The position numbers were made by a program, and so were the translations under genes. From an uncultured Veillonella sp. (GTDB lineage: Bacteria > Bacillota > Negativicutes > Veillonellales > Veillonellaceae), in assembly GCA_900550455.1 (NCBI GenBank), contig URSE01000022.1:1-15281 (forward strand): 15,281 nucleotides of DNA, read 5' to 3'. The notes below the pieces were generated by a model that did no database searches, was not told the origin of the DNA, and was given only the letters and a program-made list of their open reading frames with translations. Below, in pieces: positions 1 through 7,902 of the stretch (positions within the stretch are counted from its first letter, which is position 1; every line of letters begins with the position of its first letter).

Positions 1-29
1 ACCTAGCTTTTAGCCTAGGTCCTTTTTTT
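1..29 (+). terminator. Intrinsic terminator of an upstream gene, cut by the window edge
   Basis: ACCTAG at 1-6 pairs with CTAGGT at 15-20 around an 8-base loop, followed by seven T at 23-29. The stem may extend to the left of the window. It presumably ends a gene lying before position 1 and separates it from the Moco genes. Confidence 0.75.
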
Positions 30-56
30 ATGTGAATTCCCTCACTGCAGAGGCTA

Positions 57-84
57 TTAAAAGTATATATTTTTACTATATAAT
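57..84 (+). promoter_or_regulatory. Candidate promoter for the mobAB-moeA unit
   Basis: A perfect -10 TATAAT lies at 79-84 with a weak -35 (TTAAAA, 57-62) 16 bases upstream. A second TATAAT at 136-141 has no recognisable -35. Either could drive the genes starting at 182. The short palindrome TAGGATCCTA at 111-120 region lies between them and is of unknown meaning. I see no clear ModE-like operator. Confidence 0.4.
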
Positions 85-181
85 AGTAGAGAATTAGTTT
101 TTGTATGCTTAGGATCCTAGTGATCTGACATAAATTATAATAAGCAACTATATGAGTGGATAGTAAGTGAGAAGTTAAGCT

Positions 182-1282
182 ATGGCTAAGGGTATGAGAG
201 CGACGAATAGTAAGCAAGGTCTGGTTATTTTGACCGGTGGCTATAGTCAACGGATGGGCCGAGATAAGGCTTTTTTGCCCTGGCAAGGACAGAGCCTTCT
301 CCGCTCAATGGTTGATAAGGCTCGCCGTGCAGGGTATAGGGATATTATTATTTCCTTTGGCCCAAAGGGAGACTGTGCAGAGGTGCCAGAATGGGTTAAG
401 CTAGCTGTTGATATTCAGGTAGTTCATGATCATAAACGTTGTGGTCCATTGGGGGGGCTTGCGGCGGCCTTTGCCCTAGGCCAATCTGATCACTATGCAG
501 TTGTGGCAGTGGATATGCCCTTTGTAGATTTTGAGCCTCTTTTGGCGGCAGATAATTCCCTGACTGACCAAGTGGATGCGCTCCTTATGCGGGGGTCTAA
601 TGGTCGTGAAGAGCCGCTCTATGCCGTATATAAACGCTCGTTATTGGGTTCTATCTTAGCAGCTATTGAAAGCAGTGATTGGAGTCTTCGGGCTTGGCTT
701 TCAACTATCTTTTATAAGACGTTTGACTTAGCTAGCAATAGCATGGCGGTTACTAATGTTAATACTCCCAATGAATATAAACTGGCTACTATGCGGGCCC
801 TTAATGAGGCGCGAAAGATTCCGATTATCAGCATCGTTTCAGCCTCTCGTAAGTCGGGAAAGACAAGTTTGGTGGTTAAATTGACTCAAGCTTTGACTGC
901 TCGAGGTTATCGGATAGGCTTAGTCAAGAGTGATGGTCATGGTTTTACCATGGATAGGGAAGGGTCCGATACAGACCAAGCCATGAAGGCTGGTGCGCAA
1001 GCCGTGGCCATAGCTGGGCCCCATGAATATGCCCTGCGCGTTAGGACTGCTGAGCAAGCCTCTCTTTACGAATTGACACAGGGTTTTGAGGGCTTAGATC
1101 TTGTCTTGTTGGAAAGCCGCAGTCAAGGGGTTGCCCCTATGATTGAAGTTTACATACCAGGTCATACTGAGGGGCGGATAGGGCATGAAAAAGACATAGT
1201 AGCCCATGTGGATATGACTGATTTTGATGGTCAAGCTTTGGAAGATTTGGTGGAGGGGATTGTCATCCCTTGTTTTGCATAA
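182..1282 (+). CDS. mobAB: MobA-MobB fusion, molybdenum cofactor guanylyltransferase plus GTP-binding adaptor
   Basis: Residues about 13-205 are a MobA domain, which attaches GMP to molybdopterin to make the guanine dinucleotide cofactor. It shows the nucleotide-binding signature LTGGYSQRMGRDKA (17-30), GPLGGL (88-93) and the metal-binding DMPF (111-114). Residues about 213-366 match MobB, a P-loop partner of MobA. The MobB half is divergent: the loop reads ASRKSGKTS (221-229), with Ala where the first P-loop Gly is usual, and the usual VEGFK-like segment reads LESRS (310-314). At 366 aa it equals the sum of the two usual proteins. The ATG at 182 has a weak GAGAAG box (169-174); the in-frame ATG at 194 is a less likely start. 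moeA follows after 10 bases, so the two are surely co-transcribed. The MobA assignment is firm; whether the MobB half still hydrolyses GTP is open. Confidence 0.92.
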   Translation: MAKGMRATNSKQGLVILTGGYSQRMGRDKAFLPWQGQSLLRSMVDKARRAGYRDIIISFGPKGDCAEVPEWVKLAVDIQVVHDHKRCGPLGGLAAAFALGQSDHYAVVAVDMPFVDFEPLLAADNSLTDQVDALLMRGSNGREEPLYAVYKRSLLGSILAAIESSDWSLRAWLSTIFYKTFDLASNSMAVTNVNTPNEYKLATMRALNEARKIPIISIVSASRKSGKTSLVVKLTQALTARGYRIGLVKSDGHGFTMDREGSDTDQAMKAGAQAVAIAGPHEYALRVRTAEQASLYELTQGFEGLDLVLLESRSQGVAPMIEVYIPGHTEGRIGHEKDIVAHVDMTDFDGQALEDLVEGIVIPCFA

Positions 1283-1292
1283 GGAGTATAGG

Positions 1293-2519
1293 GTGAAAAC
1301 AATTACAGTACAAGAGGCTTCTGGCCTTTGGCGAGACGCCCTAGATGGGAGGAAAGCAAGAAGGGTAACCTTGGGCTTGAATCAGGCCTTGGGGTCTGTC
1401 TTGGCCGAATCAATTGTAGCTAGCCAATCGATTCCGGCCTTTAATAAGTCTGCCATGGATGGCTATGCCATAGCCTACCAGGAGGGGATACAAGAATATG
1501 AGGTTATGGGCCTTATCGGGGCTGGTCAAGTTTGGAATCAGCCTCTAGCTACTGGGCAGGCTCTTCGTATTATGACAGGAGCTCCTTTGCCTCAAGCTTG
1601 TGATACAGTGATTATGCAAGAGGCTATTGATGGATCTGGCCAGGTCGGATCTCACATTGTCGTAAGAGGTGCGGTCAAAAAAGGACAACATGTCATACAG
1701 AAGGGGGAAGAATGTGCTCCTGGAGACATTCTATTGGAACCGGGCCTACTTCTTGATGGGACTGTTCAGTCCGTATTGGCGGGAATAGGCCGCCAGGAAG
1801 TTGTCGTTTATGAGCCTCTTAAGGCCCTCCTATTGACATCTGGTAGAGAGATCATTGAGCCAGGACAAGTTTTAGAGCCAGGCCAGATTTATAACTCCAA
1901 TCGATTTCTCCTAGAAGGCCTTTTGCGAGAGACAGGCATAAGTAGTATTCGTCATTACCATGTTTCCGATGATCCTGAGCTTTTAGAAGGGGAAATACAA
2001 ACGGTTATGGAGTTGGCCCAAGGGGTTGATATAATCCTATCTTCAGGTGGCGTATCAGTGGGTCTCTTCGACTCTATGCCTCACATCTATGAGGCCTTAG
2101 GGACACGTATGCTCTATCAACGGATTGCCATGCGACCCGGAGCAGCCTCCTATGGGGGCCTTACACCAGAGGGCTGCTTGATTTTTGGCCTGTCTGGTAA
2201 TCCTGTAGCAGCCTATAATGGCTATCACCTCTTGGTTAAGCCAGCCCTTCAGTTAGCTCGGGGGATAGGTCTAGAAAAAGAGTCTCTAATGACTGCTATT
2301 TTAGATTGCGACATGGCTAAAAAAAATCCTTTAGACCGTTACGTACAGGGCCAGGCCTATTGGTATGAAGGGAATCTTCACTTTAGAATGGCCCCTAGCC
2401 AGTCATCATCGGCTATGGTGTCCCTAGCCTCTGTCAATGCCTTGGCCTATGTGCCACAGGGGACAGAAGGTCTTGGAAAGGGTTCGCCTATTCATATTAT
2501 AAGTACCAAAAGCATATGA
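1293..2519 (+). CDS. moeA: Molybdopterin molybdenumtransferase MoeA
   Basis: MoeA inserts molybdate into adenylylated molybdopterin in the cytoplasm, the metal-insertion step of Moco synthesis. Family marks are SAMDGYA (53-59), the long linker domain, SSGGVSVGLFD (250-260) of the MogA-like domain, SGNPVAAY (301-308, where many members have PGNPV) and the C-terminal beta domain with SSSAMVSLASVNALAYVP (371-388). The open frame extends upstream to 1224, inside mobAB, but the GTG at 1293 is chosen because AAGGAG (1281-1286) sits six bases before it and the resulting 408 aa is the normal MoeA length. The Shine-Dalgarno box overlaps the mobAB stop, so translation is probably coupled. There is no terminator between the two genes; a hairpin follows at 2557. 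Confidence 0.95.
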   Translation: MKTITVQEASGLWRDALDGRKARRVTLGLNQALGSVLAESIVASQSIPAFNKSAMDGYAIAYQEGIQEYEVMGLIGAGQVWNQPLATGQALRIMTGAPLPQACDTVIMQEAIDGSGQVGSHIVVRGAVKKGQHVIQKGEECAPGDILLEPGLLLDGTVQSVLAGIGRQEVVVYEPLKALLLTSGREIIEPGQVLEPGQIYNSNRFLLEGLLRETGISSIRHYHVSDDPELLEGEIQTVMELAQGVDIILSSGGVSVGLFDSMPHIYEALGTRMLYQRIAMRPGAASYGGLTPEGCLIFGLSGNPVAAYNGYHLLVKPALQLARGIGLEKESLMTAILDCDMAKKNPLDRYVQGQAYWYEGNLHFRMAPSQSSSAMVSLASVNALAYVPQGTEGLGKGSPIHIISTKSI

Positions 2520-2522
2520 AGT

Positions 2523-2531
2523 GTGGTATAA
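2523..2531 (+). promoter_or_regulatory. Extended -10 promoter ahead of the symporter gene
   Basis: TGGTATAAT is a perfect extended -10 directly after the moeA stop, with no good -35. Transcription would start near 2538, giving a 75-base leader that contains the hairpin at 2557-2584. It could be fortuitous, but it is the only promoter-like site between the two genes. Confidence 0.45.
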
Positions 2532-2556
2532 TCACGGCATAGTTTTTTGTAAGTAG

Positions 2557-2591
2557 ACGATAGTCCACTCCGTAGGGCTATCGTTTATTTT
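2557..2591 (+). terminator. Terminator-like hairpin between moeA and the symporter
   Basis: ACGATAGTCC (2557-2566) pairs with GGGCTATCGT (2575-2584), ten pairs with one G-U, around an 8-base loop, followed by the T-rich TTATTTTGG. It most simply ends the mobAB-moeA transcript. Because a -10 lies before it and the next start is only 29 bases after it, it could also act as an attenuator for the symporter. Confidence 0.65.
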
Positions 2592-2613
2592 GGTGTTAGA
2601 GAGTAGGAAAAAC

Positions 2614-3903
2614 ATGGAATTTTTAAAACAAAGATCCTTATCCACCTATATCGTCCTAGCCCTTATTTTAGGGGTCGTCGTAGGTGCTGTCTCTCCTGAT
2701 CTTGGCCTGGCCATGAAACCATTGGGAGATATTTTTATTCGCATGATCAAGATGATCGTGGTTCCTCTAATCTTCTTCTCCCTCATCATGGGGATTGCTG
2801 GTACTGGTGACTTTTCTAAGTTAGGGCGCCTAGGGGGTAAAGCTATCCTATGGTTCGAAGTGGCTACTACAGTGGCCCTAGTGGTTGGACTCTTGGTAGT
2901 CAACCTCATCGAACCAGGCATGGGGGTCCATATTCAACAAGGCATGACTGATGCGGTCCAAAAAATCGCTGATCATAAGCCTCTGGACCATATCCAAATG
3001 ATTGTCAATATCGTTCCGACCAATATCATCGATGCTATGGCCCGGGCTGATATGCTTCAAATTATCTTCTTCTCCTGTATTTTTGCCATTTCTGCAGCTA
3101 AAGCAGGTAAAGATGGGCAGAAGGTTATCGACCTATCCCGTGATATTACCCATATCATGTTCAACGTAACCCATTACGTTATGAAGGTTTCTCCAATTGG
3201 TATCTTCGGTGCCATCGCTCACACCGTAGCCATGTATGGCTTAGATGTATTGATCCCGCTCCTTAAGCTCATCGGTACCATGTACCTGGCCATTGGCATC
3301 TTCTTAGTTATCTTGGTTATAGGTGCAGCTGTCGTTACCAAGGTTAATCTGGTAGGCTTTATGAAAGTCATCAAAGAACCTATGGTCTTGGCCTTCACTA
3401 CATCAGCTTCTGAAGCAGCCTTGCCAATTGCTATGGAAAGGTTGGAACGTATTGGTATTCCGAAACATATCGTTTCCTTTGTATTACCACTGGGTTATAC
3501 CTTTAACCTTGATGGTTCTACTCTCTATTCAGCAGTAGCGGTTATCTTCTTGGGACAGGTATATGGCGTGCCATTACCATTGGGCCTTCAAATTGTTATC
3601 TTGCTCACCCTCATGATTTCTACGAAGGGGATTGCTGGTGTACCTGGCGCAGCCCTTATCATCTTGGCTGGTACAGCTACAGCCTTTGGCATTCCTGTAG
3701 AAGGGGTGGCTATGCTTCTTGGTATTGACCGCGTTCTTGATATGGCACGAACCATGTGTAATGTAACAGGTAACTGTATTGCCGGTTTGGTTGTAGCCCG
3801 TTGGGAACATGAAATATCCGCGGAAGATTTGAACTCCTACATTGAAAAGCCAATGTCTGACGAAGAATTTGCAGCGCTAACGGCAGATGACAAAAAAGCA
3901 TAA
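2614..3903 (+). CDS. Dicarboxylate/amino acid:cation symporter, glutamate/aspartate type
   Basis: A membrane carrier of the DAACS (SLC1-like, GltP/GltT/DctA) family that drives anionic amino acid or dicarboxylate uptake with H+ or Na+. The re-entrant loop HP1 carries TTSASEAALP (262-271), TM7 carries FNLDG (297-301), HP2 carries STKGIAGVPG (336-345), and TM8 reads DRVLDMARTMCNVTGN (372-387). By alignment from memory with archaeal GltPh, Arg379 matches the carboxylate-binding Arg397 and Asp376 matches Asp394, which holds the substrate amino group. C4-dicarboxylate DctA proteins lack that Asp, so glutamate or aspartate is the likelier substrate. Asn387 replaces the GltPh Na+-site Asp405, as in many bacterial members. 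ATG 2614 is preferred over the upstream TTG/GTG because AGGA (2605-2608) is well spaced; this gives 429 aa, a normal length. A strong terminator follows. Confidence 0.92.
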   Translation: MEFLKQRSLSTYIVLALILGVVVGAVSPDLGLAMKPLGDIFIRMIKMIVVPLIFFSLIMGIAGTGDFSKLGRLGGKAILWFEVATTVALVVGLLVVNLIEPGMGVHIQQGMTDAVQKIADHKPLDHIQMIVNIVPTNIIDAMARADMLQIIFFSCIFAISAAKAGKDGQKVIDLSRDITHIMFNVTHYVMKVSPIGIFGAIAHTVAMYGLDVLIPLLKLIGTMYLAIGIFLVILVIGAAVVTKVNLVGFMKVIKEPMVLAFTTSASEAALPIAMERLERIGIPKHIVSFVLPLGYTFNLDGSTLYSAVAVIFLGQVYGVPLPLGLQIVILLTLMISTKGIAGVPGAALIILAGTATAFGIPVEGVAMLLGIDRVLDMARTMCNVTGNCIAGLVVARWEHEISAEDLNSYIEKPMSDEEFAALTADDKKA

Positions 3904-3911
3904 TACCTTAT

Positions 3912-3937
3912 AAGACCTCCTTTGGGAGGTCTTTTTT
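3912..3937 (+). terminator. Intrinsic terminator of the symporter gene
   Basis: AAGACCTCC (3912-3920) pairs with GGAGGTCTT (3925-3933) around a four-base loop and runs into six T. It begins eight bases after the stop codon. Confidence 0.92.
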
Positions 3938-3967
3938 ATGGCCTGTGAATTTCTTCTAGTTAGCTTC

Positions 3968-3997
3968 TTGACACTGGGTGAAGAAAAAAATTACAAT
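3968..3997 (+). promoter_or_regulatory. Promoter of the SLC13-type carrier gene
   Basis: A perfect -35 TTGACA (3968-3973) and -10 TACAAT (3992-3997) are 18 bases apart. Transcription should start near 4004, leaving a leader of about 125 bases before the start codon at 4129. Confidence 0.75.
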
Positions 3998-4030
3998 ATA
4001 TATAGAATTTTTTAGATATTTAAAGTTATT

Positions 4031-4079
4031 GCCCTTAGTGTGCAAGCCTATCAAGACCTGCCTAGGGCTTTTCTTTTTT
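4031..4079 (+). terminator. Terminator-like hairpin inside the leader (possible attenuator)
   Basis: GCCCTTAG (4031-4038) pairs with CTAGGGC (4062-4068), seven pairs with one bulged T, closing a 23-base loop. The run TTTTCTTTTTT follows at 4069-4079. It lies downstream of the promoter at 3968 and upstream of the gene, so it would stop most transcripts unless antitermination occurs. A second hairpin, GAGAGA (4093-4098) with TCTCTC (4105-4110), stands just before the ribosome binding site. No known riboswitch class is recognised. Confidence 0.55.
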
Positions 4080-4128
4080 ATATTTACGATAGGAGAGAAT
4101 ACTATCTCTCGCTAGAAAGGAAATGTAT

Positions 4129-5418
4129 ATGGATGCAGTAACGATTACATTGGCCTTCTTGGTCTTTGCCATCGTCATGTTTGCTTGGGAGAAAATTCCT
4201 CTCTCTATCACTGCTATGATTGTGGCGGTGGGTTTGACATTGACAGGTGTCTTGACTCCCATGGAGGCTTTTAAGGGCTTCGTTGATCAAAATGTTTTGC
4301 TGTTCTTTGGCATGTTTATCATTGGGGCCGCCTTCTTTGAAACGGGCATGGCTGTAGCTGTAGGACGAGTGGTATCCAAGTTCGCTAAGAGTGAAACCCA
4401 GCTTCTCATAGCGGTCATGCTCTTAACGGGCTTTATGTCAGCCTTCCTCTCCAATACAGGGACGGCTGCCGTTATGATTCCGGTTGTTATCGGTATCGCT
4501 AAGGAAACTAACACGTCTCCACAACGCCTTTTGATGACTATCGTCTTTGCTTCTGCTATGGGTGGTAATATTTCCCTCATTGGTTCACCTGGCAATATGA
4601 TTGGCCAATCTGCCTTGATTGCCAAGGGACTTGAGCCATTCTCCTTCTTTGAATATGGCTATATCGGGATTCCTATGTTACTCATTGGGACCCTCTTCTG
4701 TGCCTTCATCGGTAAGCGTTTCTTACCTACGGATGCTACCCATAGACCGGAGATAACCTATACTCGTAATTACCATTATGACCGAGTCCCAACGTGGAAG
4801 AAGGTGACCTCTGGCCTAGTCTTGTTAGGTACCGTGTTGGCTATGATTTTCGATAAACAATTGGGGGCTATCTTTGGCTTGTCCGGCGGTCTACCGCTCT
4901 TCATATCCTCCTGGATGGGGGCTTTGATTATCGTAGGAACTGGCGTATTGTCTGAAAAGCAGGCTATGGAGTCTATTGACCTCAAGACTATCTTGCTCTT
5001 TGTAGGTTCTCTGGCCTTGGGTGACGCTATGGTTAAGTCCGGTGCGGGTAGTGTTATTGCGGATACTATCATGGGCTTGGTCGGCGTTAGTGCGCCACCA
5101 TTTCTCATCATTGGTATTCTCTTGATTCTTTGCGTGTCCATGACCAACTTCATGTCTAATACAGCTACTTGTGCGCTCTTGATTCCAATCGGAATTCAAT
5201 TGGCCCATACCATGAACTTCGACCCTCATGGGGTAACGGCGGCCATCGTATTGGGCTCTTCCTTGGCTTATGGTACACCTGTAGGCATGCCAGCCAATAC
5301 TATGGTATACAATGCCGCTGGTTATAGCTTCCGTGAGTTCGTAAAAGCGGGGACACCGCTCATACTGGTATCAGTTATCGTCACCATGGTTCTCTTGCCA
5401 ATTTTCTTCCCATTCTAA
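4129..5418 (+). CDS. SLC13/CitT-type anion:Na+ symporter
   Basis: A polytopic membrane protein of the divalent anion:Na+ symporter/ion transporter superfamily. It has the inverted-repeat plan of that family: the first half carries LSNTGTAAVMIP (107-118) and GGNISLIGSPGN (145-156), and the second half carries MSNTATCALLIP (342-353) and YGTPVGMPANT (381-391). These SNT and Gly-Pro-Asn hairpins form the substrate and Na+ sites in structurally known relatives. Substrates in the family include citrate, succinate, malate, tartrate and sulfate; the sequence alone does not choose, and a dicarboxylate or citrate is the likely guess in an organic-acid-using anaerobe. ATG 4129 (429 aa) is preferred over ATG 4123 because AAAGG (4116-4120) is eight bases from the former and only two from the latter. 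The gene stands alone between its own promoter and terminator. Confidence 0.9.
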   Translation: MDAVTITLAFLVFAIVMFAWEKIPLSITAMIVAVGLTLTGVLTPMEAFKGFVDQNVLLFFGMFIIGAAFFETGMAVAVGRVVSKFAKSETQLLIAVMLLTGFMSAFLSNTGTAAVMIPVVIGIAKETNTSPQRLLMTIVFASAMGGNISLIGSPGNMIGQSALIAKGLEPFSFFEYGYIGIPMLLIGTLFCAFIGKRFLPTDATHRPEITYTRNYHYDRVPTWKKVTSGLVLLGTVLAMIFDKQLGAIFGLSGGLPLFISSWMGALIIVGTGVLSEKQAMESIDLKTILLFVGSLALGDAMVKSGAGSVIADTIMGLVGVSAPPFLIIGILLILCVSMTNFMSNTATCALLIPIGIQLAHTMNFDPHGVTAAIVLGSSLAYGTPVGMPANTMVYNAAGYSFREFVKAGTPLILVSVIVTMVLLPIFFPF

Positions 5419-5434
5419 TAAGCCTGTAGAGTTT

Positions 5435-5462
5435 AAAACGCCCTCTTTTGAGGGCGTTTTTT
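5435..5462 (+). terminator. Intrinsic terminator of the SLC13-type gene
   Basis: AAAACGCCCTC (5435-5445) pairs with GAGGGCGTTTT (5450-5460) around TTTT, with six T in all. The A/T symmetry means it could also work for a transcript from the other strand, although no gene is seen there. Confidence 0.93.
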
Positions 5463-5551
5463 CATAATGATAAGTTGGAGAGATTTTCAGAAGGGGAAAT
5501 AATAGACCTCTTAGATTTTTTAATATGGTGGTGGTCCAATATGTAATGGGC

Positions 5552-5557
5552 TATAAT
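5552..5557 (+). promoter_or_regulatory. -10 element of the ftfL-fchA operon
   Basis: A perfect TATAAT lies 40 bases before the ftfL start. No convincing -35 is seen at 16-18 bases upstream. I looked for a tetrahydrofolate riboswitch or PurBox in 5463-5596 and recognised neither. Confidence 0.5.
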
Positions 5558-5596
5558 AGATACAAATTATACTTATACTTTGTCATAGGAGGTACT

Positions 5597-7267
5597 ATGT
5601 TAACAGATATTGAAATTGCACAAGCGAATGAGATGGAGAAGATTACGGTCATTGCTGAAAAATGTGGCCTTTCCTCCGAAGATATCGAACAATATGGCCA
5701 CTATAAGGCTAAAATCTCCTTTGACGCCATTCGCCGCTTAGATGCTAAAGAAGATGGCAAGTTGGTTCTTGTCACGGCCATTACACCAACTCCGGCAGGA
5801 GAGGGCAAGTCCACTACATCTATTGGGTTGGTTGAATCCCTTAGCGCCATTGGTAAAAAGGCAATTGCCACCCTCCGAGAACCGTCCTTAGGTCCTGTAT
5901 TTGGTATCAAGGGCGGCGCCGCAGGTGGTGGCTATGCACAGGTTGTTCCGATGGATGATATCAACCTTCACTTTACCGGCGATATGCATGCTATTACAGC
6001 CGCTCATAACCTATTGTCCGCTATAATTGATAATCATATCCACCAAGGGAACACCCTCAATATTGATCTCCGTCAAATCACGTGGCCTCGAGTTTTGGAT
6101 ATGAATGACCGGGCTCTTCGCAATGTAAATGTAGCTTTGGGAGGCAAGGTTTGTGGATTCCCTAGGGAAGACCATTTTATGATTACCGTGGCCTCCGAAA
6201 TTATGGCTATCCTCTGTTTGGCGAAGGACCTAGAAGATTTGAAGGACCGTTTTGGTCGTATCATTATCGGCCCAGACATGGATGGTAATCCTGTGCGGGT
6301 GAGCCAATTGGGCTGCCAAGGGGCTATGGCTCTCCTCATGAAGGATGCCATCAAGCCTAACTTGGTACAAACGTTGGAGGGAACACCAGCTCTTGTCCAC
6401 GGTGGGCCTTTTGCTAATATCGCTCATGGTTGTAACTCCTTGGTTGCTACTAAGCTGGCCCTTAAGTTGGGTGATATGGTGGTTACGGAAGCAGGTTTTG
6501 GTGCTGATTTAGGGGCGGAAAAGTTCATGGACATCAAATGCCGCTATGGACATATTTTCCCAGATGTAGTCGTTGTCGTGGCTACCCTTCGGGCTCTCAA
6601 GATGCATGGCGGTATACCTAAGACTGACTTGGTAGAAGAAAATATCGAAGCAGTTGAAAAGGGCTTCGCCAACCTTAAAAAGCAAGTGGAGAATATGCGC
6701 TTCTTTGGGGCCCCTGTCATGGTAGCTATCAATCGGTTCTCCTCTGATACGGAAGGAGAAATTGCTAAACTCGAAGAACTCTGCCGAGACTTTGGCGTTC
6801 CAGTAGAACTCAATGAATGTTGGGAGAAAGGGGGCCAAGGTGGTCTCGATTTCGCCCGTAAGGTTGTTGAATTGGCACAGGGCCCTAAGCCTAGCCCTAA
6901 GTTTGTATATGACTTGAAGGACTCCATTGAAGATAAGGTTATGGCCATCACTAAGACTATGTATGGTGGGGATGGAGTCATCTTTACAGCAGCGGCTAAG
7001 AAGCAAATGAAACAAATTCAAGAGTGGGGCTTGGGGGATTTGCCTGTATGTATGGCGAAAACGCAATATTCCCTCTCTGATGATCCTAGCAAGTTGGGGG
7101 CACCAAGTGGGTTTACTGTGACTGTATCTGATGTACGAGTGGCCGCTGGTGCAGGTTTCATCGTATGCCGGACAGGTAATATCATGGTTATGCCAGGCCT
7201 TCCTAAAAAACCTGCTGCTTTAGCCATGGATGTAGAAGCGGATGGAACCATTAAGGGCCTCTTCTAG
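5597..7267 (+). CDS. ftfL: Formate-tetrahydrofolate ligase (formyl-THF synthetase)
   Basis: Catalyses formate + ATP + THF to 10-formyl-THF, or the reverse with ATP gain in purine- and histidine-degrading anaerobes. The ATP-binding loop TPTPAGEGKSTT is at 63-74, followed by the family-specific EPSLGPVFGIKGGAAGGG (95-112), VPMDDINLHFTGD (117-129) and the conserved HAITAAHNLL (131-140). Length 556 aa is that of the bacterial enzyme. The open frame extends to 5525, but ATG 5597 is right: AGGAGG (5587-5592) lies four bases before it, and the protein then begins with the usual TDIEIAQ. fchA follows after 13 bases in the same transcript. The gene symbol fhs is also used. Confidence 0.97.
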   Translation: MLTDIEIAQANEMEKITVIAEKCGLSSEDIEQYGHYKAKISFDAIRRLDAKEDGKLVLVTAITPTPAGEGKSTTSIGLVESLSAIGKKAIATLREPSLGPVFGIKGGAAGGGYAQVVPMDDINLHFTGDMHAITAAHNLLSAIIDNHIHQGNTLNIDLRQITWPRVLDMNDRALRNVNVALGGKVCGFPREDHFMITVASEIMAILCLAKDLEDLKDRFGRIIIGPDMDGNPVRVSQLGCQGAMALLMKDAIKPNLVQTLEGTPALVHGGPFANIAHGCNSLVATKLALKLGDMVVTEAGFGADLGAEKFMDIKCRYGHIFPDVVVVVATLRALKMHGGIPKTDLVEENIEAVEKGFANLKKQVENMRFFGAPVMVAINRFSSDTEGEIAKLEELCRDFGVPVELNECWEKGGQGGLDFARKVVELAQGPKPSPKFVYDLKDSIEDKVMAITKTMYGGDGVIFTAAAKKQMKQIQEWGLGDLPVCMAKTQYSLSDDPSKLGAPSGFTVTVSDVRVAAGAGFIVCRTGNIMVMPGLPKKPAALAMDVEADGTIKGLF

Positions 7268-7280
7268 ATAAGGAGATTAT

Positions 7281-7898
7281 ATGATTAAAGATATGACGTT
7301 AGGACAGTGTCTAGCAGTGACGGCTAGTTCTAATCCAACACCAGGAGGCGGTGCTATTGCGGCAATAACCGCTGCTTCTGGAGTAGCTTTGGTAGAAATG
7401 TTAGCGCATTTGACTATCGGGAAAAAAGGCTATGAGGAGGTAGAGTCCACCATGCAAGATATAGTGGAACGTCTGCCAGCTATGCGAGAGCGTTTTTTGG
7501 CCTTAGCTGACAAAGATGCACACGTTTTTGATACTTTTATGGCGGCTCTTCGGCTTCCTAAGGATAGCCCTGACCAAGTGGCCTATCGCAAGGAACAATT
7601 GCAGGTCTGCTATCAAGAAGCAGCTAAGGTTCCCTTTGAGATTGGATGCTTGGCCTATAGTCTCTTCAAGGATGCGGAAGTGGTTATCCGGGAGGGTAAT
7701 AGGAATGCCACTACCGATGGCATTATCGGTGCTATTAATGCGCGGGCCGCTGTGAAGGCGGCCTTTCTCAATGTGAAAATTAACCTGTCTGGTATTAAGG
7801 ATCCAGCCTTCGTGAAGGAATTGGAAGATCAAATGGCGGCTATAGAGGGCTCTATTGATGAAACAGAGGCCCGACTAGTTAGCTTAGGTGGTTATTAG
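7281..7898 (+). CDS. fchA: Formimino-THF cyclodeaminase / methenyl-THF cyclohydrolase family protein
   Basis: Belongs to the FTCD C-terminal family, stand-alone in clostridia as FchA and fused to formiminotransferase in animals. It removes ammonia from 5-formimino-THF to give 5,10-methenyl-THF; some bacterial members instead or also act as methenyl-THF cyclohydrolase. The N-terminal signature NPTPGGGAIAAITAASGVAL (18-37) is intact, as are the acid-rich ALADKDAHVFD (74-84) and LRLPK (90-94). At 205 aa it has the normal size and is all-helical by appearance. AAGGAG (7270-7275) is five bases before the ATG. Placement directly behind ftfL joins the methenyl- and formyl-THF steps. No FolD or formiminotransferase gene is in the window, so the nitrogen source (purine or histidine) must be inferred. 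Confidence 0.93.
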   Translation: MIKDMTLGQCLAVTASSNPTPGGGAIAAITAASGVALVEMLAHLTIGKKGYEEVESTMQDIVERLPAMRERFLALADKDAHVFDTFMAALRLPKDSPDQVAYRKEQLQVCYQEAAKVPFEIGCLAYSLFKDAEVVIREGNRNATTDGIIGAINARAAVKAAFLNVKINLSGIKDPAFVKELEDQMAAIEGSIDETEARLVSLGGY

Positions 7899-7902
7899 GA
7901 AA

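Noticed and set aside
54..86. CTATTA/TAATAG arms around the first -10 as a possible ModE operator
   Set aside because: Only six-base arms in AT-rich DNA, and the inner bases do not match a ModE-type palindrome.
4776..5153. Open frame of 125 codons on the - strand, and similar ones within the other carrier genes
   Set aside because: Antisense to membrane-protein codons; composition explained by the overlapping real genes.
5463..5596. Possible tetrahydrofolate or ZTP riboswitch before ftfL
   Set aside because: None of the conserved core segments or pairing expected of these RNAs is visible in the 134 bases.
6509..7066. Open frame of 185 codons on the - strand
   Set aside because: Antisense to the conserved 3' part of ftfL, with no ribosome binding site and no family features.
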